DNA from: an uncultured Clostridia bacterium
GTDB lineage: Bacteria > Bacillota > Clostridia > Oscillospirales > Acutalibacteraceae
Direction of reading: 5' to 3'
NCBI GenBank assembly: GCA_947589365.1
Contig: CANQAJ010000006.1
Location: 1-44,045 of the forward strand
DNA: 44,045 nucleotides
The notes under the pieces are model-generated. The model had not been told where the DNA came from. It made no database searches and saw only the letters and a program-made list of their open reading frames with translations. A program made the position numbers and the translations under genes. Numbering within the stretch: position 1 is the first letter of the stretch; the number at the start of each line of letters is the position of its first letter. Positions 9,466-18,483 of the stretch are shown here, piece after piece.

Positions 9466-10758
9466 ATGGGAGTAAAGTCAAAGATTAAGGGTATCGTTGG
9501 AGAAAAAAATGTGCAAAAACTTCAAGTGCTCAAGGCGAAGCTGAATTATCTAAAAAGTAACAGACCCGGTCATCCTCCACGATTTTCTCTTCAAAGCAAT
9601 AAATGGCAGGAACCTGTAATTTTTAGTCTACCTGATAAGCACGTTTTTTTCGGATATTATGATATCCAGCAGCTGAATAGGCAACAGAATAAATTGCTTG
9701 TTACGATTATACCACGAAATGCAGATACCGGGCGAGATAAGGCAACATTGCAGTGGATAGATCTTAAAACAGGGGAATATCATGCCATTGGTACAACGAA
9801 TGCTTGGTGTTGGCAGCAGGGTGCCCGGTTGCGTTGGCATCCGACAATGGACGACGTTGTACTTTATAATGATGTTGAGAATGATCACTATGTTACTCGT
9901 TCCTATGATTTGAAAGAACAGAAAGAGATAGAAGTATTTTCTCGTGCATTATATGATATCTCTCCCGATTTCCGATATGGACTTTCGTTGAATTATTCCA
10001 GATTGCAGAGATTGCGTCCCGGATATGGTTATAATACGTTGCCGGATAAGACTGAAACGGACAAGGTACCTGTGGAAGATGGAATTTTTCTTGTGAATTT
10101 AAAAGATAACACGACAAAATGTATCATTTCCTACGAGGAGTTGGTAGCTCGTACTCCGGCTGCACGTGACGAATGGAACTATATTAACCATATTTCAATT
10201 TCTCCTGATGGCAGCAGGTTTATCTTTTTTCATTTATATACACCCGGGGTTGGTGCACACTGGAAAACGAAACTGTATACTGCAAAATTGGACGGGACTG
10301 AATTACAATGTCTTGAGCAAGAATATGTCACTTCACACTACTGTTGGAAAAATAATAATGAGTTGTTGACTACCTCAGTGGGTTTTGACGGTGCTCGCTC
10401 TTATTATATCTCTTATGATATCGAAAGTGGCAGCAAAGGGATAATAGAAAGCGAATATCTGACACATGATGGTCATCCAACATATCTTAGTGATGGAAAA
10501 CATTTCGTAGCTGATACATATCCCTTGAAAAATTGTATGCAACACCTGTTTATTTCATCCATTAATGGAGAATATTTTGAGCCGATTTGCAGTATTTACT
10601 CTGATCCACGTATGTTCAAGGAAAAACGCTGTGATCTGCATCCGCGTATAACACCTGATGGTAAATATTTGACAATTGATACTACCTGTAAAGATGGAAA
10701 AAGAAGTGTATGGCTTTTTGAAAATAAAAAGGGAAAACTTGATTTTGATAATCTTTGA
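9466..10758 (+). CDS. Cytosolic beta-propeller (PD40/TolB-like) protein in a glycan operon
   Basis: The protein of about 430 residues has WD40-like (PD40) blades: repeated xSPDGSRFIFFH, LSDGKHFVADT and ITPDGKYLTIDT elements. There is no signal peptide or membrane segment, so it should be cytosolic. Several blades carry a histidine before the turn (WHPTMDD, INHISISPDG, DGHPTYLSDG, DLHPRITPDG). In oligogalacturonate lyases (PF14583), a family with the same fold, histidines at blade ends bind the metal and substrate, so the pattern is suggestive in a locus that makes UDP-GalA. This is inference; a structural or scaffold role is equally possible. ATG 9466 lies six bases after GGGGTGG; 9463 is an alternative start. 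A GTG at 9457 overlaps the ribosome binding site. Confidence 0.75.
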   Translation: MGVKSKIKGIVGEKNVQKLQVLKAKLNYLKSNRPGHPPRFSLQSNKWQEPVIFSLPDKHVFFGYYDIQQLNRQQNKLLVTIIPRNADTGRDKATLQWIDLKTGEYHAIGTTNAWCWQQGARLRWHPTMDDVVLYNDVENDHYVTRSYDLKEQKEIEVFSRALYDISPDFRYGLSLNYSRLQRLRPGYGYNTLPDKTETDKVPVEDGIFLVNLKDNTTKCIISYEELVARTPAARDEWNYINHISISPDGSRFIFFHLYTPGVGAHWKTKLYTAKLDGTELQCLEQEYVTSHYCWKNNNELLTTSVGFDGARSYYISYDIESGSKGIIESEYLTHDGHPTYLSDGKHFVADTYPLKNCMQHLFISSINGEYFEPICSIYSDPRMFKEKRCDLHPRITPDGKYLTIDTTCKDGKRSVWLFENKKGKLDFDNL

Positions 10759-11019
10759 TTCCGGCAGACGTTTTGCTGTTTCTTTTTTGAGAAGGATTAG
10801 TTAAAGATGTGTAAAGTAATAGGAATATTCATGAATTTAAAGGCAATTTTGTATGTCTAAAGCTATTGACGACGTTTTGTGGGATGAATCAGATTTTTTC
10901 AATGAAAGAAATGAAAAATCTTAAAATAATCAAAAACACGGTAAAGTATGAATTTTATACCACATGACTGTCTGTTATGTGAGATTAAAAGGTTACAGAA
11001 AAAGGGGCGGCATTCAAGC

Positions 11020-11931
11020 ATGGAAGAGAAACTTGTATCTGCTGTGATTATTACGCATAATCGTAAGGAACTTGTTTTAAAAGCAATAGACAGTGTAATG
11101 AAACAGACATATCCCAATATTGAGGTTATTGTTGTGGACGATGCCTCTGATGACGGAACAAAGGAAATTCTATCTAAGGAGTCTGATAAGATCGGTTTCC
11201 GATACATTTATATTCCAAAAGAGGAATCAAAAGGAGGAAACCATGCTCGGAATGTTGGTATACAAGCTGCCGTTGGAGAGTACATTGCCTTTCTTGATGA
11301 TGATGATGAATGGCTGCCGGAGAAAACAAGTTTACAGGTTGATTTTCTGAATAAAAATGTGGATTGTGAGATGGTTCACTGTGGAAAACTGTACGAATAT
11401 AATTTTTCAAAAATAAAAAAAAGCGATATTGAAAAAATTCCGGAGGGAAATTTCAGAAAAAAGATTTTTTCAAGGATCGCTTTTACAACATCATGCCTGA
11501 TGGTCAGGAAGGATTTTTTCAAAAAAGTGGGTTTGTTTGATGAACAACTGAGATTTTGGCAGGAATATGAATTTGCAATTCGTGCGTGTCAGTTGTCTGA
11601 TGTAGGTGCTGTTCACCGGTATTTAGTGTTATACAGAATTATACAAAAGGATAAGAACCGTTTGACAAATAAGGTGGTTGGATGGGAAGAGGCTGTCAGA
11701 TACATAGAAAAGAAGCATGAAGGACTTTTAAAACAATTAACAAGCGAACAGATGAAGGCTCACAAGATTATGGTCGCTAAGGACGGGGTATTACGTGCAG
11801 TAAACGGTGGAGATAGAGTTTCAAAAAGAAAGTACTTGAAGCAGATATATAAACTTGAACCTACATTAAAAAATTTTATTAAATTTGTTGTCAATCGGGA
11901 GCGATTGGCTCCTTGGAGGGGAGAACGGTGA
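11020..11931 (+). CDS. GT2 family glycosyltransferase
   Basis: This 303-residue GT-A transferase has VSAVIITHNRKELVLKAI, NIEVIVVDDASDDG for nucleotide binding and AFLDDDDEWLPEK as an extended Asp-rich metal site. The THNR start and DDDDEW motif place it in a different GT2 subgroup from its three locus-A neighbours. The ATG at 11020 follows AAAGGGG (11001-11007) and starts directly at the fold. The open frame extends up to an ATG at 10948, but those 24 extra residues (Cys-rich, non-GT-like) have no counterpart in the family. The end is seven bases before the pyruvyl transferase homologue. The intergenic DNA upstream (10759-11019) holds only a 23-codon open frame (10853-10924) of unknown meaning. 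Confidence 0.85.
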   Translation: MEEKLVSAVIITHNRKELVLKAIDSVMKQTYPNIEVIVVDDASDDGTKEILSKESDKIGFRYIYIPKEESKGGNHARNVGIQAAVGEYIAFLDDDDEWLPEKTSLQVDFLNKNVDCEMVHCGKLYEYNFSKIKKSDIEKIPEGNFRKKIFSRIAFTTSCLMVRKDFFKKVGLFDEQLRFWQEYEFAIRACQLSDVGAVHRYLVLYRIIQKDKNRLTNKVVGWEEAVRYIEKKHEGLLKQLTSEQMKAHKIMVAKDGVLRAVNGGDRVSKRKYLKQIYKLEPTLKNFIKFVVNRERLAPWRGER

Positions 11932-11938
11932 TCGTATT

Positions 11939-13156
11939 ATGAATGTAATGATAACAGGTGCGCAATTTAGCAACAAAGGGGCACAGTCTCTTCTTTTTAA
12001 TTTAATGAATCAATTAAGGGAGTACTATAATGATATTACCATTTATTATATGCCCCTTGATGACTATACACGTTATCCCCATGATGTGTACAAGTTTGAA
12101 GTCGTATACGGCAGACAGCCTGCATTGGATTATGCCAAAGGGATGACTTCAAGATTTGTTACAACTATTAAGGCGGCGGTAAAAGCATTGCTGCAAAAGA
12201 AGCATATACCACTTCAAGATATCAAAAAATATTATAGGATTTTACCGCAAATAGATGTTCTTATTGATATTAGTGGGTACCAATTATCGTCAAAGTGGGA
12301 TATTAAAATAAACCGGAGATATTTGGAATACATAGAAAACGCAAAAAAATACGGTTCAAAGGTTATATTGATGCCACAGTCTTTTGGTCCGTTTGAATAC
12401 GGTTCTTTTCAAGCGGATATGGAGCAACAGATAACAAGGGTATTGAAGAAAGTTGATTTGATTTTTGCAAGGGAACATGAGGGTGCTACACTATTACAAA
12501 AATTAGGCATTGAGAATGTTGAAGTTTCACCTGATTTGGTTTTACAAGCGGATGCCGTAAAATGGGAAAATATTTTTTATGATAAACCTGAAATTCACTG
12601 TCCGTTTCTTGAAACTAAGAACAATATAGGGATTATACCTAATTTTCAGACATTTGAGCACGGAAACAGTGAAAATGTTTTAAAAATATACCAAAGTATC
12701 GTCCGACATCTGATATCGAAAGGTAAAAATGTGTATATTTTCAGACACTCGGCAGATATTAATGTTTGTAAAAAAATATATGAGGGATTTGCCGATGAAA
12801 AAAATGTTTATCTCATTGAGGATGAACTGGACTGTTTGGATTACGCTGAATTCATAAAACAATTTGATTTTATTGTAGCATCCCGTTATCATGCGGTGGT
12901 GCACGCCTATAAAGAAAATATTCCCGTAATAATTCTCGGATGGGCGGTAAAGTATCAGGAACTGGCAGAACTGATGAATCAAGAACGATATGTTTTTGAC
13001 ATTACCGGGACGGATTTTGGTGTCAGTGAAAAGATAATATCTGCAATAGATATGATGGATGATCATGTACTTGAAGAAAAAAGCAGAATTACTGCGGGGT
13101 TGGATATAATAAGAAAAAACAGTTGTTTTGAGAAATGTAGAGAAGTTATCGGATGA
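11939..13156 (+). CDS. Polysaccharide pyruvyl transferase family protein
   Basis: This PF04230-type protein of 405 residues opens with MNVMITGAQFSNKGAQSLL, has a DISGYQLSSKW segment where the family has its substrate loop, MPQSFGPFE near the middle and the C-terminal IVASRYHAVVHAYKENIPVIILGW motif shared with CsaB and WcaK. Family members transfer pyruvate from phosphoenolpyruvate to make ketal-linked sugars with an acidic group; some act as glycosyltransferase-like enzymes. Start at ATG 11939, seven bases after the previous stop, with GGAGGGG further upstream. An earlier TTG at 11885 would overlap the preceding gene by 47 bases and is unlikely. A second member of this family occurs in locus B. 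Confidence 0.85.
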   Translation: MNVMITGAQFSNKGAQSLLFNLMNQLREYYNDITIYYMPLDDYTRYPHDVYKFEVVYGRQPALDYAKGMTSRFVTTIKAAVKALLQKKHIPLQDIKKYYRILPQIDVLIDISGYQLSSKWDIKINRRYLEYIENAKKYGSKVILMPQSFGPFEYGSFQADMEQQITRVLKKVDLIFAREHEGATLLQKLGIENVEVSPDLVLQADAVKWENIFYDKPEIHCPFLETKNNIGIIPNFQTFEHGNSENVLKIYQSIVRHLISKGKNVYIFRHSADINVCKKIYEGFADEKNVYLIEDELDCLDYAEFIKQFDFIVASRYHAVVHAYKENIPVIILGWAVKYQELAELMNQERYVFDITGTDFGVSEKIISAIDMMDDHVLEEKSRITAGLDIIRKNSCFEKCREVIG

Positions 13157-13196
13157 AAAACTGCTGTGATTAATAGTTGGATAAGAGGTTCACATT

Positions 13197-14450
13197 ATGA
13201 CTACAACGAAAGCGTATAAAAGTAAAATATGGATTACTATGTTGTTTGTGTCAATAACTATATATCATTTGTGCTATATTGGCTATGTTTTTGGGGCGAT
13301 TGCCTTAAACGCAGCGTTTATCTTTTTTGCAGAAAACCTTGGAAATATCAAAATTGTATTTATGTGTTTCTTGTTACTTATGTTTTTATTGAATATGCAA
13401 AAAATGATTATGATTCCAAAGAAAAATTTCTTTGTTTTTTTTAGTTTATTTTGTTTTGCTTGTTATCATTTGTTCAGAACTTTATTTAATAATAATGTGA
13501 TTATACAAGATGTTGTTGAACCAATGATATGGGTACTTATTCTTTTAAATGCCTATTTGCTGTTTTATAAGAGTTCTGTTGATGTCACGGAGTTCAGAGG
13601 GCTGATTTATATTTGCTTTTTTGTACTGTCGGTTTCTTCTATTCCTTTGATTCTGTTACGTATACAAGAACTGGATACCACAGGAGCGTTCGCTCGTCCG
13701 GCATACTTTGCCTTTACATTGTTTCCGTTTGTGTTTACACAAAAAAAGGATAAGCTGCAATTGGTAGTTATTGTGTCGGGACTGTTGCTCTTGATCTCAA
13801 CCACTAAGCGTACCGGAATAATTGCTTGTTTCGCGTCCCTGATAGTTTATTATTTTTTGGAATTGAAACTGACGGGGACACTGAAACAGGTAATGTCGAA
13901 ATTATTTAAGTATATCATTGGAATAGCTGTCGGTTTAGGTATTACAGCTTGGTTTATAGAATATACAAACAGTAATGTAATTGAACGTTTTATGGCTTTA
14001 TCAAGCGATGGAGGAAGCAGCAGGGACATCATCTGGTCAACAACTGTAGAGAGGTTCTCGAATTTTTCTTGGTACGATAAATTATTCGGTCGTGGATATT
14101 TAGCGGTGTCAAGAGAAGTTGCTGCAACAGGTCGCGATATAAACGCCCATAATGATTTTATTGAATTCCTGTATGATTATGGTTATATAGGTCTGATTTT
14201 GTTAACACTGTTTTGGATATCATTAGTGATGTACTTTGTATTCCTTTATAAAAGAAAAAGTCAAATGCTATCTGTATATGGCTCTTGTCTGATTTCTTTA
14301 TTGATTTTTTGCTTGTTCAGTTACGGGTTTGTACAATCAACGACAGTTAATTTTCTTGTCATGTTTATTGGCTTTGTGTTGGCAAAGGATCCAATTAAAG
14401 AAACAAACGAGCCTGTAAAAAATAAGAAATATGTACGCATAACTTCTTAG
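13197..14450 (+). CDS. Wzy-type O-antigen/capsule polymerase, locus A
   Basis: The 417-residue integral membrane protein has about 10-12 hydrophobic segments and a large extracytoplasmic loop in its second half. That loop ends in the PF04932-type signature GRDINAHNDFIEFLYDYGYIGL. It carries conserved Arg residues before (FGRGYLAV) and His in AHND, as in Wzy and WaaL-type glycan polymerases/ligases. Polymerisation of lipid-linked repeat units on the outer face of the membrane is the expected job, using units exported by the flippase encoded next. AAGAGG lies nine bases upstream of the ATG. Codon use is AT-richer than in the sugar-nucleotide genes, as usual for Wzy genes. Ligase versus polymerase cannot be settled from sequence. 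Confidence 0.83.
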   Translation: MTTTKAYKSKIWITMLFVSITIYHLCYIGYVFGAIALNAAFIFFAENLGNIKIVFMCFLLLMFLLNMQKMIMIPKKNFFVFFSLFCFACYHLFRTLFNNNVIIQDVVEPMIWVLILLNAYLLFYKSSVDVTEFRGLIYICFFVLSVSSIPLILLRIQELDTTGAFARPAYFAFTLFPFVFTQKKDKLQLVVIVSGLLLLISTTKRTGIIACFASLIVYYFLELKLTGTLKQVMSKLFKYIIGIAVGLGITAWFIEYTNSNVIERFMALSSDGGSSRDIIWSTTVERFSNFSWYDKLFGRGYLAVSREVAATGRDINAHNDFIEFLYDYGYIGLILLTLFWISLVMYFVFLYKRKSQMLSVYGSCLISLLIFCLFSYGFVQSTTVNFLVMFIGFVLAKDPIKETNEPVKNKKYVRITS

Positions 14451-14562
14451 ACTTCTGAATTTTCAGGACAATGTCCATGTAAACTGCGTAGTTTTGAGGG
14501 TATCATGCCTCCATAATATTTAGCAGTTGTAACTTTAATCCTTTTTTTCGGGGGCATATTAA

Positions 14563-16089
14563 ATGGGGAATGACAGCAGAACAAAAAATACTTCAAGAAA
14601 TATAGTATGGGGAGTAGCCAATAAAATAGTTACACTGCTGCTTCCATTCGTGACAAGAACGATTATTATTTATTTACTTGGTGCAAACTATTTGGGAATA
14701 GGTACACTTTTTACCTCTGTATTAAGCTTCCTAAGCCTGACTGAGTTAGGACTTGGTTCTGCAATTGTTTATACTATGTATAAACCAATTGTTGATGGGG
14801 ATATTAACAGAATTAGTGCTATATTTAATTATTACAAAAAATTCTATCGAGTAATCGGTATAGTGATGCTTGTTATAGGTACAGTTATTCTTCCCGCAAT
14901 TCCATATTTAATAAATGGTGATCCGCCGGATAATATTAATGTGTATATATTGTACTATATCTATTTGATAAATACGGTGATAAGTTATTTTTTTGCAGGG
15001 TATAGAGCGAGCCTACTGTCGGCACATCAAAGAGAGGACATCATTTTAAAGAGAACCACAGCAGTTAATGTATTTGTTCAGATTTTACAGATAGTTGCTC
15101 TTGCTTCAACCAAAAACTTTTATGTATATGCAGTAGTACCGATTTTAGGAACAATCATTACCAACTTATTAAATGCAGTGATAACAAAAAAGATGTTTCC
15201 TGAGATTCAGCCCAAAGGTGAATTGGACATGGAAACGAGGAATTCGATAAAAAAGAAACTAAGTGGATTAGTCGGAACAAAATTGAACAGTGTGGTGCTT
15301 CATTCGGCAGATACTATTGTCATTTCATCTTACTTAGGACTCATATTGACCGGTCAGTATGGAAATTACTATACGATATTTAATGCGGTTTGTGGCTTTA
15401 TTGCACTCATATTCTCGTCTATGACTGCCAGCATTGGTAACAAACTTGTTACAGGTTCTATAGAAGAGAGTTACGCTTTTTTTAAAAAGTTAAGTTTCAT
15501 GAACGGTTGGATTGTTGCATGGTGCAGTGTATGTTTTGTTTGTCTGTTTGAACCCTTTATGGAATTGTGGGTTGGCAAAGAATTATGTCTGGGTTTGTTA
15601 TTCTCTGCATTTATGGCTCTGTACTTTTATATGTATCAGATTCAGAAAACTATTCTGACCTTTAAGGATGCTGCAGGCATATGGTATACTGATCGAGCGA
15701 GACCATATGTTTCCATGGTTATAAACTTGATTTCAAATTTGGTGTTAGTTAAAATTATAGGTATTTATGGAATAGTATTATCTACAATTATTTCATTTGT
15801 AGTATCTTTGCCGTGGGCAAACCGTGTTCTGTATAAAAATTTATTTCATAAAAGCTCTATATCAAATCTTGTTTCAATATTAAAAAATTTTGTGATTACA
15901 GTATTGTTATGCGTAATAACATATTTTGTTTGTACGTTATGTGGAGACGGAATTTTGGGGCTTGTGGAAAGATTAGTGATTTGTTGTATTGTTCCTAATG
16001 TTATTTTCATTTTGATTTATTTCAGAAACGAAAATTTCAAATACTGGATGTGTTTTGTAAAGAAAGTTTTTAAACGTGTCCGTAAGTAG
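14563..16089 (+). CDS. Wzx-type lipid-linked oligosaccharide flippase, locus A
   Basis: This 508-residue membrane protein of the MATE/MOP (MVF) group has about 12-14 hydrophobic helices. The N-terminus (SRNIVWGVANKIVTLLLPFVTRT) and YLLGANYLGIGTLFTSVLSFLSLTELGLGSA match Gram-positive Wzx proteins. The predicted role is to move an undecaprenyl-diphosphate-linked repeat unit across the membrane for the polymerase encoded upstream. The ATG lies eight bases after CGGGGGC. A 112-bp gap separates it from the wzy-type gene, with no clear terminator. The C-terminus is basic (KKVFKRVRK), as expected for a cytoplasmic end. Confidence 0.87.
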   Translation: MGNDSRTKNTSRNIVWGVANKIVTLLLPFVTRTIIIYLLGANYLGIGTLFTSVLSFLSLTELGLGSAIVYTMYKPIVDGDINRISAIFNYYKKFYRVIGIVMLVIGTVILPAIPYLINGDPPDNINVYILYYIYLINTVISYFFAGYRASLLSAHQREDIILKRTTAVNVFVQILQIVALASTKNFYVYAVVPILGTIITNLLNAVITKKMFPEIQPKGELDMETRNSIKKKLSGLVGTKLNSVVLHSADTIVISSYLGLILTGQYGNYYTIFNAVCGFIALIFSSMTASIGNKLVTGSIEESYAFFKKLSFMNGWIVAWCSVCFVCLFEPFMELWVGKELCLGLLFSAFMALYFYMYQIQKTILTFKDAAGIWYTDRARPYVSMVINLISNLVLVKIIGIYGIVLSTIISFVVSLPWANRVLYKNLFHKSSISNLVSILKNFVITVLLCVITYFVCTLCGDGILGLVERLVICCIVPNVIFILIYFRNENFKYWMCFVKKVFKRVRK

Positions 16090-16351
16090 ATGTTTCGATT
16101 TGAAATATATACTATGACAAAAGCATTTAAAAATTAAGGGCTTGAATGATTAATATGTATGGTGATAGGATATGAATGGGTATATTACAAGTAGGAAATT
16201 TAAGATAAATATATGCTTTCTTGAATATATAATACAATAACATATCCAAAGAAGTTATGTAATTGTTTCATTATCAAGATTTTTATTTATTCAATTTTGT
16301 GGTTGTGATTGGTTTACATAATAAATACAAAATGATTATTGGGAGGTAATT

Positions 16352-17476
16352 ATGTACGATTATTTGATAGTAGGTTCCGGTCTGTATGGTGCGGTTTTCG
16401 CACAAAAAGCAAATGAAGTTGGAAAGAGTGTTCTTGTAATTGATAAAAGACCTGATATTGCAGGAAATATTTATACCGAGAAAATTGAAGGTATAAATGT
16501 ACATAAATATGGAGCTCATATCTTCCATACCAATGACAAACGTGTATGGGACTATGTTACTCAATTTGCTGAATTTAATCGTTTTACCAATTCACCGGTC
16601 GCAAACTACAAGGGGGAATTGTATTCAATGCCCTTTAATATGTATACATTTAACAAGATGTGGGGAGTGGTAACACCTGAGGAGGCAGCTGCAAAAATCG
16701 AAGAACAGCGTAAAGAGATTACTGGAACGCCGCAAAATCTTGAGGAGCAGGCTATATCTTTGGTTGGACGGGATATTTTTGAAAAACTCGTTAAGGGATA
16801 TACGGAAAAACAATGGGGCAGAGAATGTAGGGAGCTGCCGGCATTTATAATTAAGCGTTTGCCTGTGAGATTGACTTTCGATAACAATTACTTCAATGCA
16901 CTGTATCAGGGAATTCCGATTGGTGGTTATACTCAGATGATCCGCAATATGCTGGATGGTATTGAAGTGCGGTTAAACACTGATTATCTGAAGAATAGAG
17001 AAGAATTATCATCGTTGGCAAAGAAGGTTATTTATACGGGACCGATTGATGCTTATTTCGGTTATAAATTAGGATATCTGCAATATAGGTCTGTTCGATT
17101 TGAAACGGAAGTTTTGGATATTCCAAACTTTCAGGGTAATGCGGCGGTTAATTATACTGACCGTGATACACCTTGGACTCGCATTATTGAACATAAGTGG
17201 TTCGAGTTTGGAAAAGATGAAAAAGGAAATGATTTGCCTAAGACTGTTATAAGCCGTGAATACAGCTCTGAGTGGAAGCCGGGAGATGAACCGTATTATC
17301 CGGTCAACGACGAAAAAAACGGTATGCTTTATACGGAATATCGTAAACTTGCCGATCGTGAGGAAAATGTTATTTTTGGCGGACGTTTGGGCGAATACAA
17401 GTATTATGATATGGATCAGGTTATTGCAGCATCTTTAAGTTTGTGTGAGAGAGAACTCAGTCGGGATAACCTATAG
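16352..17476 (+). CDS. glf: UDP-galactopyranose mutase, second copy
   Basis: This 374-residue FAD enzyme makes UDP-galactofuranose. It has VGSGLYGAVFA for FAD, DKRPDIAGNIYTE, YGAHIFHTND, EKQWGR and C-terminal GGRLGEYKYYDMDQ; these match the widespread Klebsiella/Streptococcus-type Glf more closely than the first copy does. A GGGAGG site lies just before the ATG. It stands apart from the rest of locus A after a 262-bp AT-rich gap with no clear gene, so it may have its own promoter; a weak TTGTGG/TAATAA pair with a 16-base spacer is visible near 16297-16324. It is the last gene of locus A before a 338-bp gap. Two unlike mutases in one locus suggest two sources, or that one serves a different sugar. 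Confidence 0.93.
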   Translation: MYDYLIVGSGLYGAVFAQKANEVGKSVLVIDKRPDIAGNIYTEKIEGINVHKYGAHIFHTNDKRVWDYVTQFAEFNRFTNSPVANYKGELYSMPFNMYTFNKMWGVVTPEEAAAKIEEQRKEITGTPQNLEEQAISLVGRDIFEKLVKGYTEKQWGRECRELPAFIIKRLPVRLTFDNNYFNALYQGIPIGGYTQMIRNMLDGIEVRLNTDYLKNREELSSLAKKVIYTGPIDAYFGYKLGYLQYRSVRFETEVLDIPNFQGNAAVNYTDRDTPWTRIIEHKWFEFGKDEKGNDLPKTVISREYSSEWKPGDEPYYPVNDEKNGMLYTEYRKLADREENVIFGGRLGEYKYYDMDQVIAASLSLCERELSRDNL

Positions 17477-17814
17477 TGTTTCAATAAAATCAGGAATAGC
17501 CTTGAAATGTATGTTAAGTTGATAAGAAGGAAATTTTGATAAAAACATACAAATGATGTAGAAATGCTGTGTGTCAATGTAAGTGCGGTATATGCAAAGA
17601 CAAATAATTTCCGGGGAATGGAATCAATGAAATTGCTGACTTGGCAGCGATGCAGAAAAAGTAATTTTTGTATTAAATCGACAGTCAAAATTCAGTGTGT
17701 TTACTTATTTTTATATAGAGGTTCCGAAATTTCTTATTTTTAATTTAAAAATTTTTTTACCCCCGGAAGTATAATTTTTTCGATTTTCCCACTATCCATG
17801 AAGGGGGTGAGGAA
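17477..17814 (+). promoter_or_regulatory. 338-bp gap with possible holin control region (17759-17808)
   Basis: No gene is visible. Near the right end a TATAAT box (17770-17775) precedes the holin gene, but no good -35 lies 16-18 bases upstream. The sequence ACCCCC (17759-17764) is complementary to GGGGGT (17803-17808), which is the core of the holin ribosome binding site. An RNA started upstream could therefore hide that site, while one started just after the -10 would leave it free. This is an inference from complementarity only. Confidence 0.35.
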
Positions 17815-18252
17815 ATGGAAAACAGAACTTTGCAGGCTACATTTACAGCAGCAGCTGCTATGTTTGTTGTATATTGCAATGCACTTGCTGTTCCGCTTAT
17901 AGTATTGGTTACAGCGATGCTCGTTGATTATATTACGGGTATCGCTTCCGCATTTATAAACCGTGAGCTGTCCAGTAAGGTGGGACTCAGGGGAATAATA
18001 AAAAAAATATCATATATAGCTCTTGTTGTTGTTGCTATGGGAGCGGATTATCTGATTTACGGCGGCTTTTCAGCAATAAATATTCAGTTTGATTATAATA
18101 TGTGGTTCGGTGTCCTTGTGACAATATGGCTTGTAATAAACGAAATGATAAGTATACTTGAAAATCTTGTCAGGATTGGAGTTCCGGTTCCCGTATTTTT
18201 GACAAAGCTTATAAGCAGGCTTAAAACGCAAGCAGATAAGGAAATTAAATAA
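17815..18252 (+). CDS. Phage holin family protein (Phage_holin_4 / TcdE-like)
   Basis: The 145-residue protein has about four hydrophobic segments: residues about 7-24, 25-45 with DYITGIASAF, 60-80 and 95-118. The DYITGI motif followed by KVGLRGIIKKISY is the signature of the toxin-secretion/phage-lysis holin family (PF05105). Such holins form membrane pores that release endolysins or, in TcdE, help release toxins. The C-terminus is charged (KTQADKEIK). A very strong ribosome binding site (AAGGGGGTGAGGAA) precedes the ATG. No endolysin, portal or other phage gene is adjacent, and the gene sits alone between two glycan loci with its own terminator. It may be a prophage relic or a domesticated exporter; the tail-like pair at 34183-36932 is the only other phage-type coding DNA here. 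Confidence 0.82.
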   Translation: MENRTLQATFTAAAAMFVVYCNALAVPLIVLVTAMLVDYITGIASAFINRELSSKVGLRGIIKKISYIALVVVAMGADYLIYGGFSAINIQFDYNMWFGVLVTIWLVINEMISILENLVRIGVPVPVFLTKLISRLKTQADKEIK

Positions 18253-18278
18253 GTTAATTAATACATTACTGATAATAT

Positions 18279-18330
18279 AAGTGCGGAGAGATTGTATATG
18301 TGGTGTAATTTCTCTGCACTTTTGTATTTT
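18279..18330 (+). terminator. Intrinsic terminator after the holin gene
   Basis: The arm AAGTGCGGAGAG (18279-18290) pairs with TTCTCTGCACTT (ending at 18322) with one or two G-U pairs, followed by TTTGTATTTT. It ends holin transcription and insulates the locus B promoter. Confidence 0.75.
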
Positions 18331-18447
18331 ATGCAGCAGATTTAAAAATATTAAGGGGTTATTCAGGGAAAATAAGTTTGTTTATCGACAGGTTGGTAAT
18401 AATACTATAAAAATTTCTCCTTATTTTTCATATTTTTAAAATTTTTG

Positions 18448-18476
18448 TTGACTTAATCAATTGGTGATAGTATAAT
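18448..18476 (+). promoter_or_regulatory. Near-consensus promoter of polysaccharide locus B
   Basis: TTGACT (18448-18453), a spacer of exactly 17 bases and TATAAT (18471-18476). It is the best sigma-A match in the window. The expected start is near 18483, which leaves a leader of about 250 nt before the first gene. Confidence 0.75.
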
Positions 18477-18483
18477 TGAAATG

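Noticed and set aside
9104..9481. 125-residue open frame on the - strand across the gap after the third GT2 gene
   Set aside because: It starts and ends inside real + strand genes and shows no motif; kept only as a note on the gap.
11885..11938. TTG start at 11885 for the pyruvyl transferase homologue
   Set aside because: Would overlap the preceding GT2 gene by 47 bases and add residues unlike the family; ATG 11939 gives the normal family start.
17815..18252. Part of a prophage lysis cassette
   Set aside because: No endolysin or structural gene lies near; the tail-like pair is 16 kb away on the other strand, so they are not one prophage.
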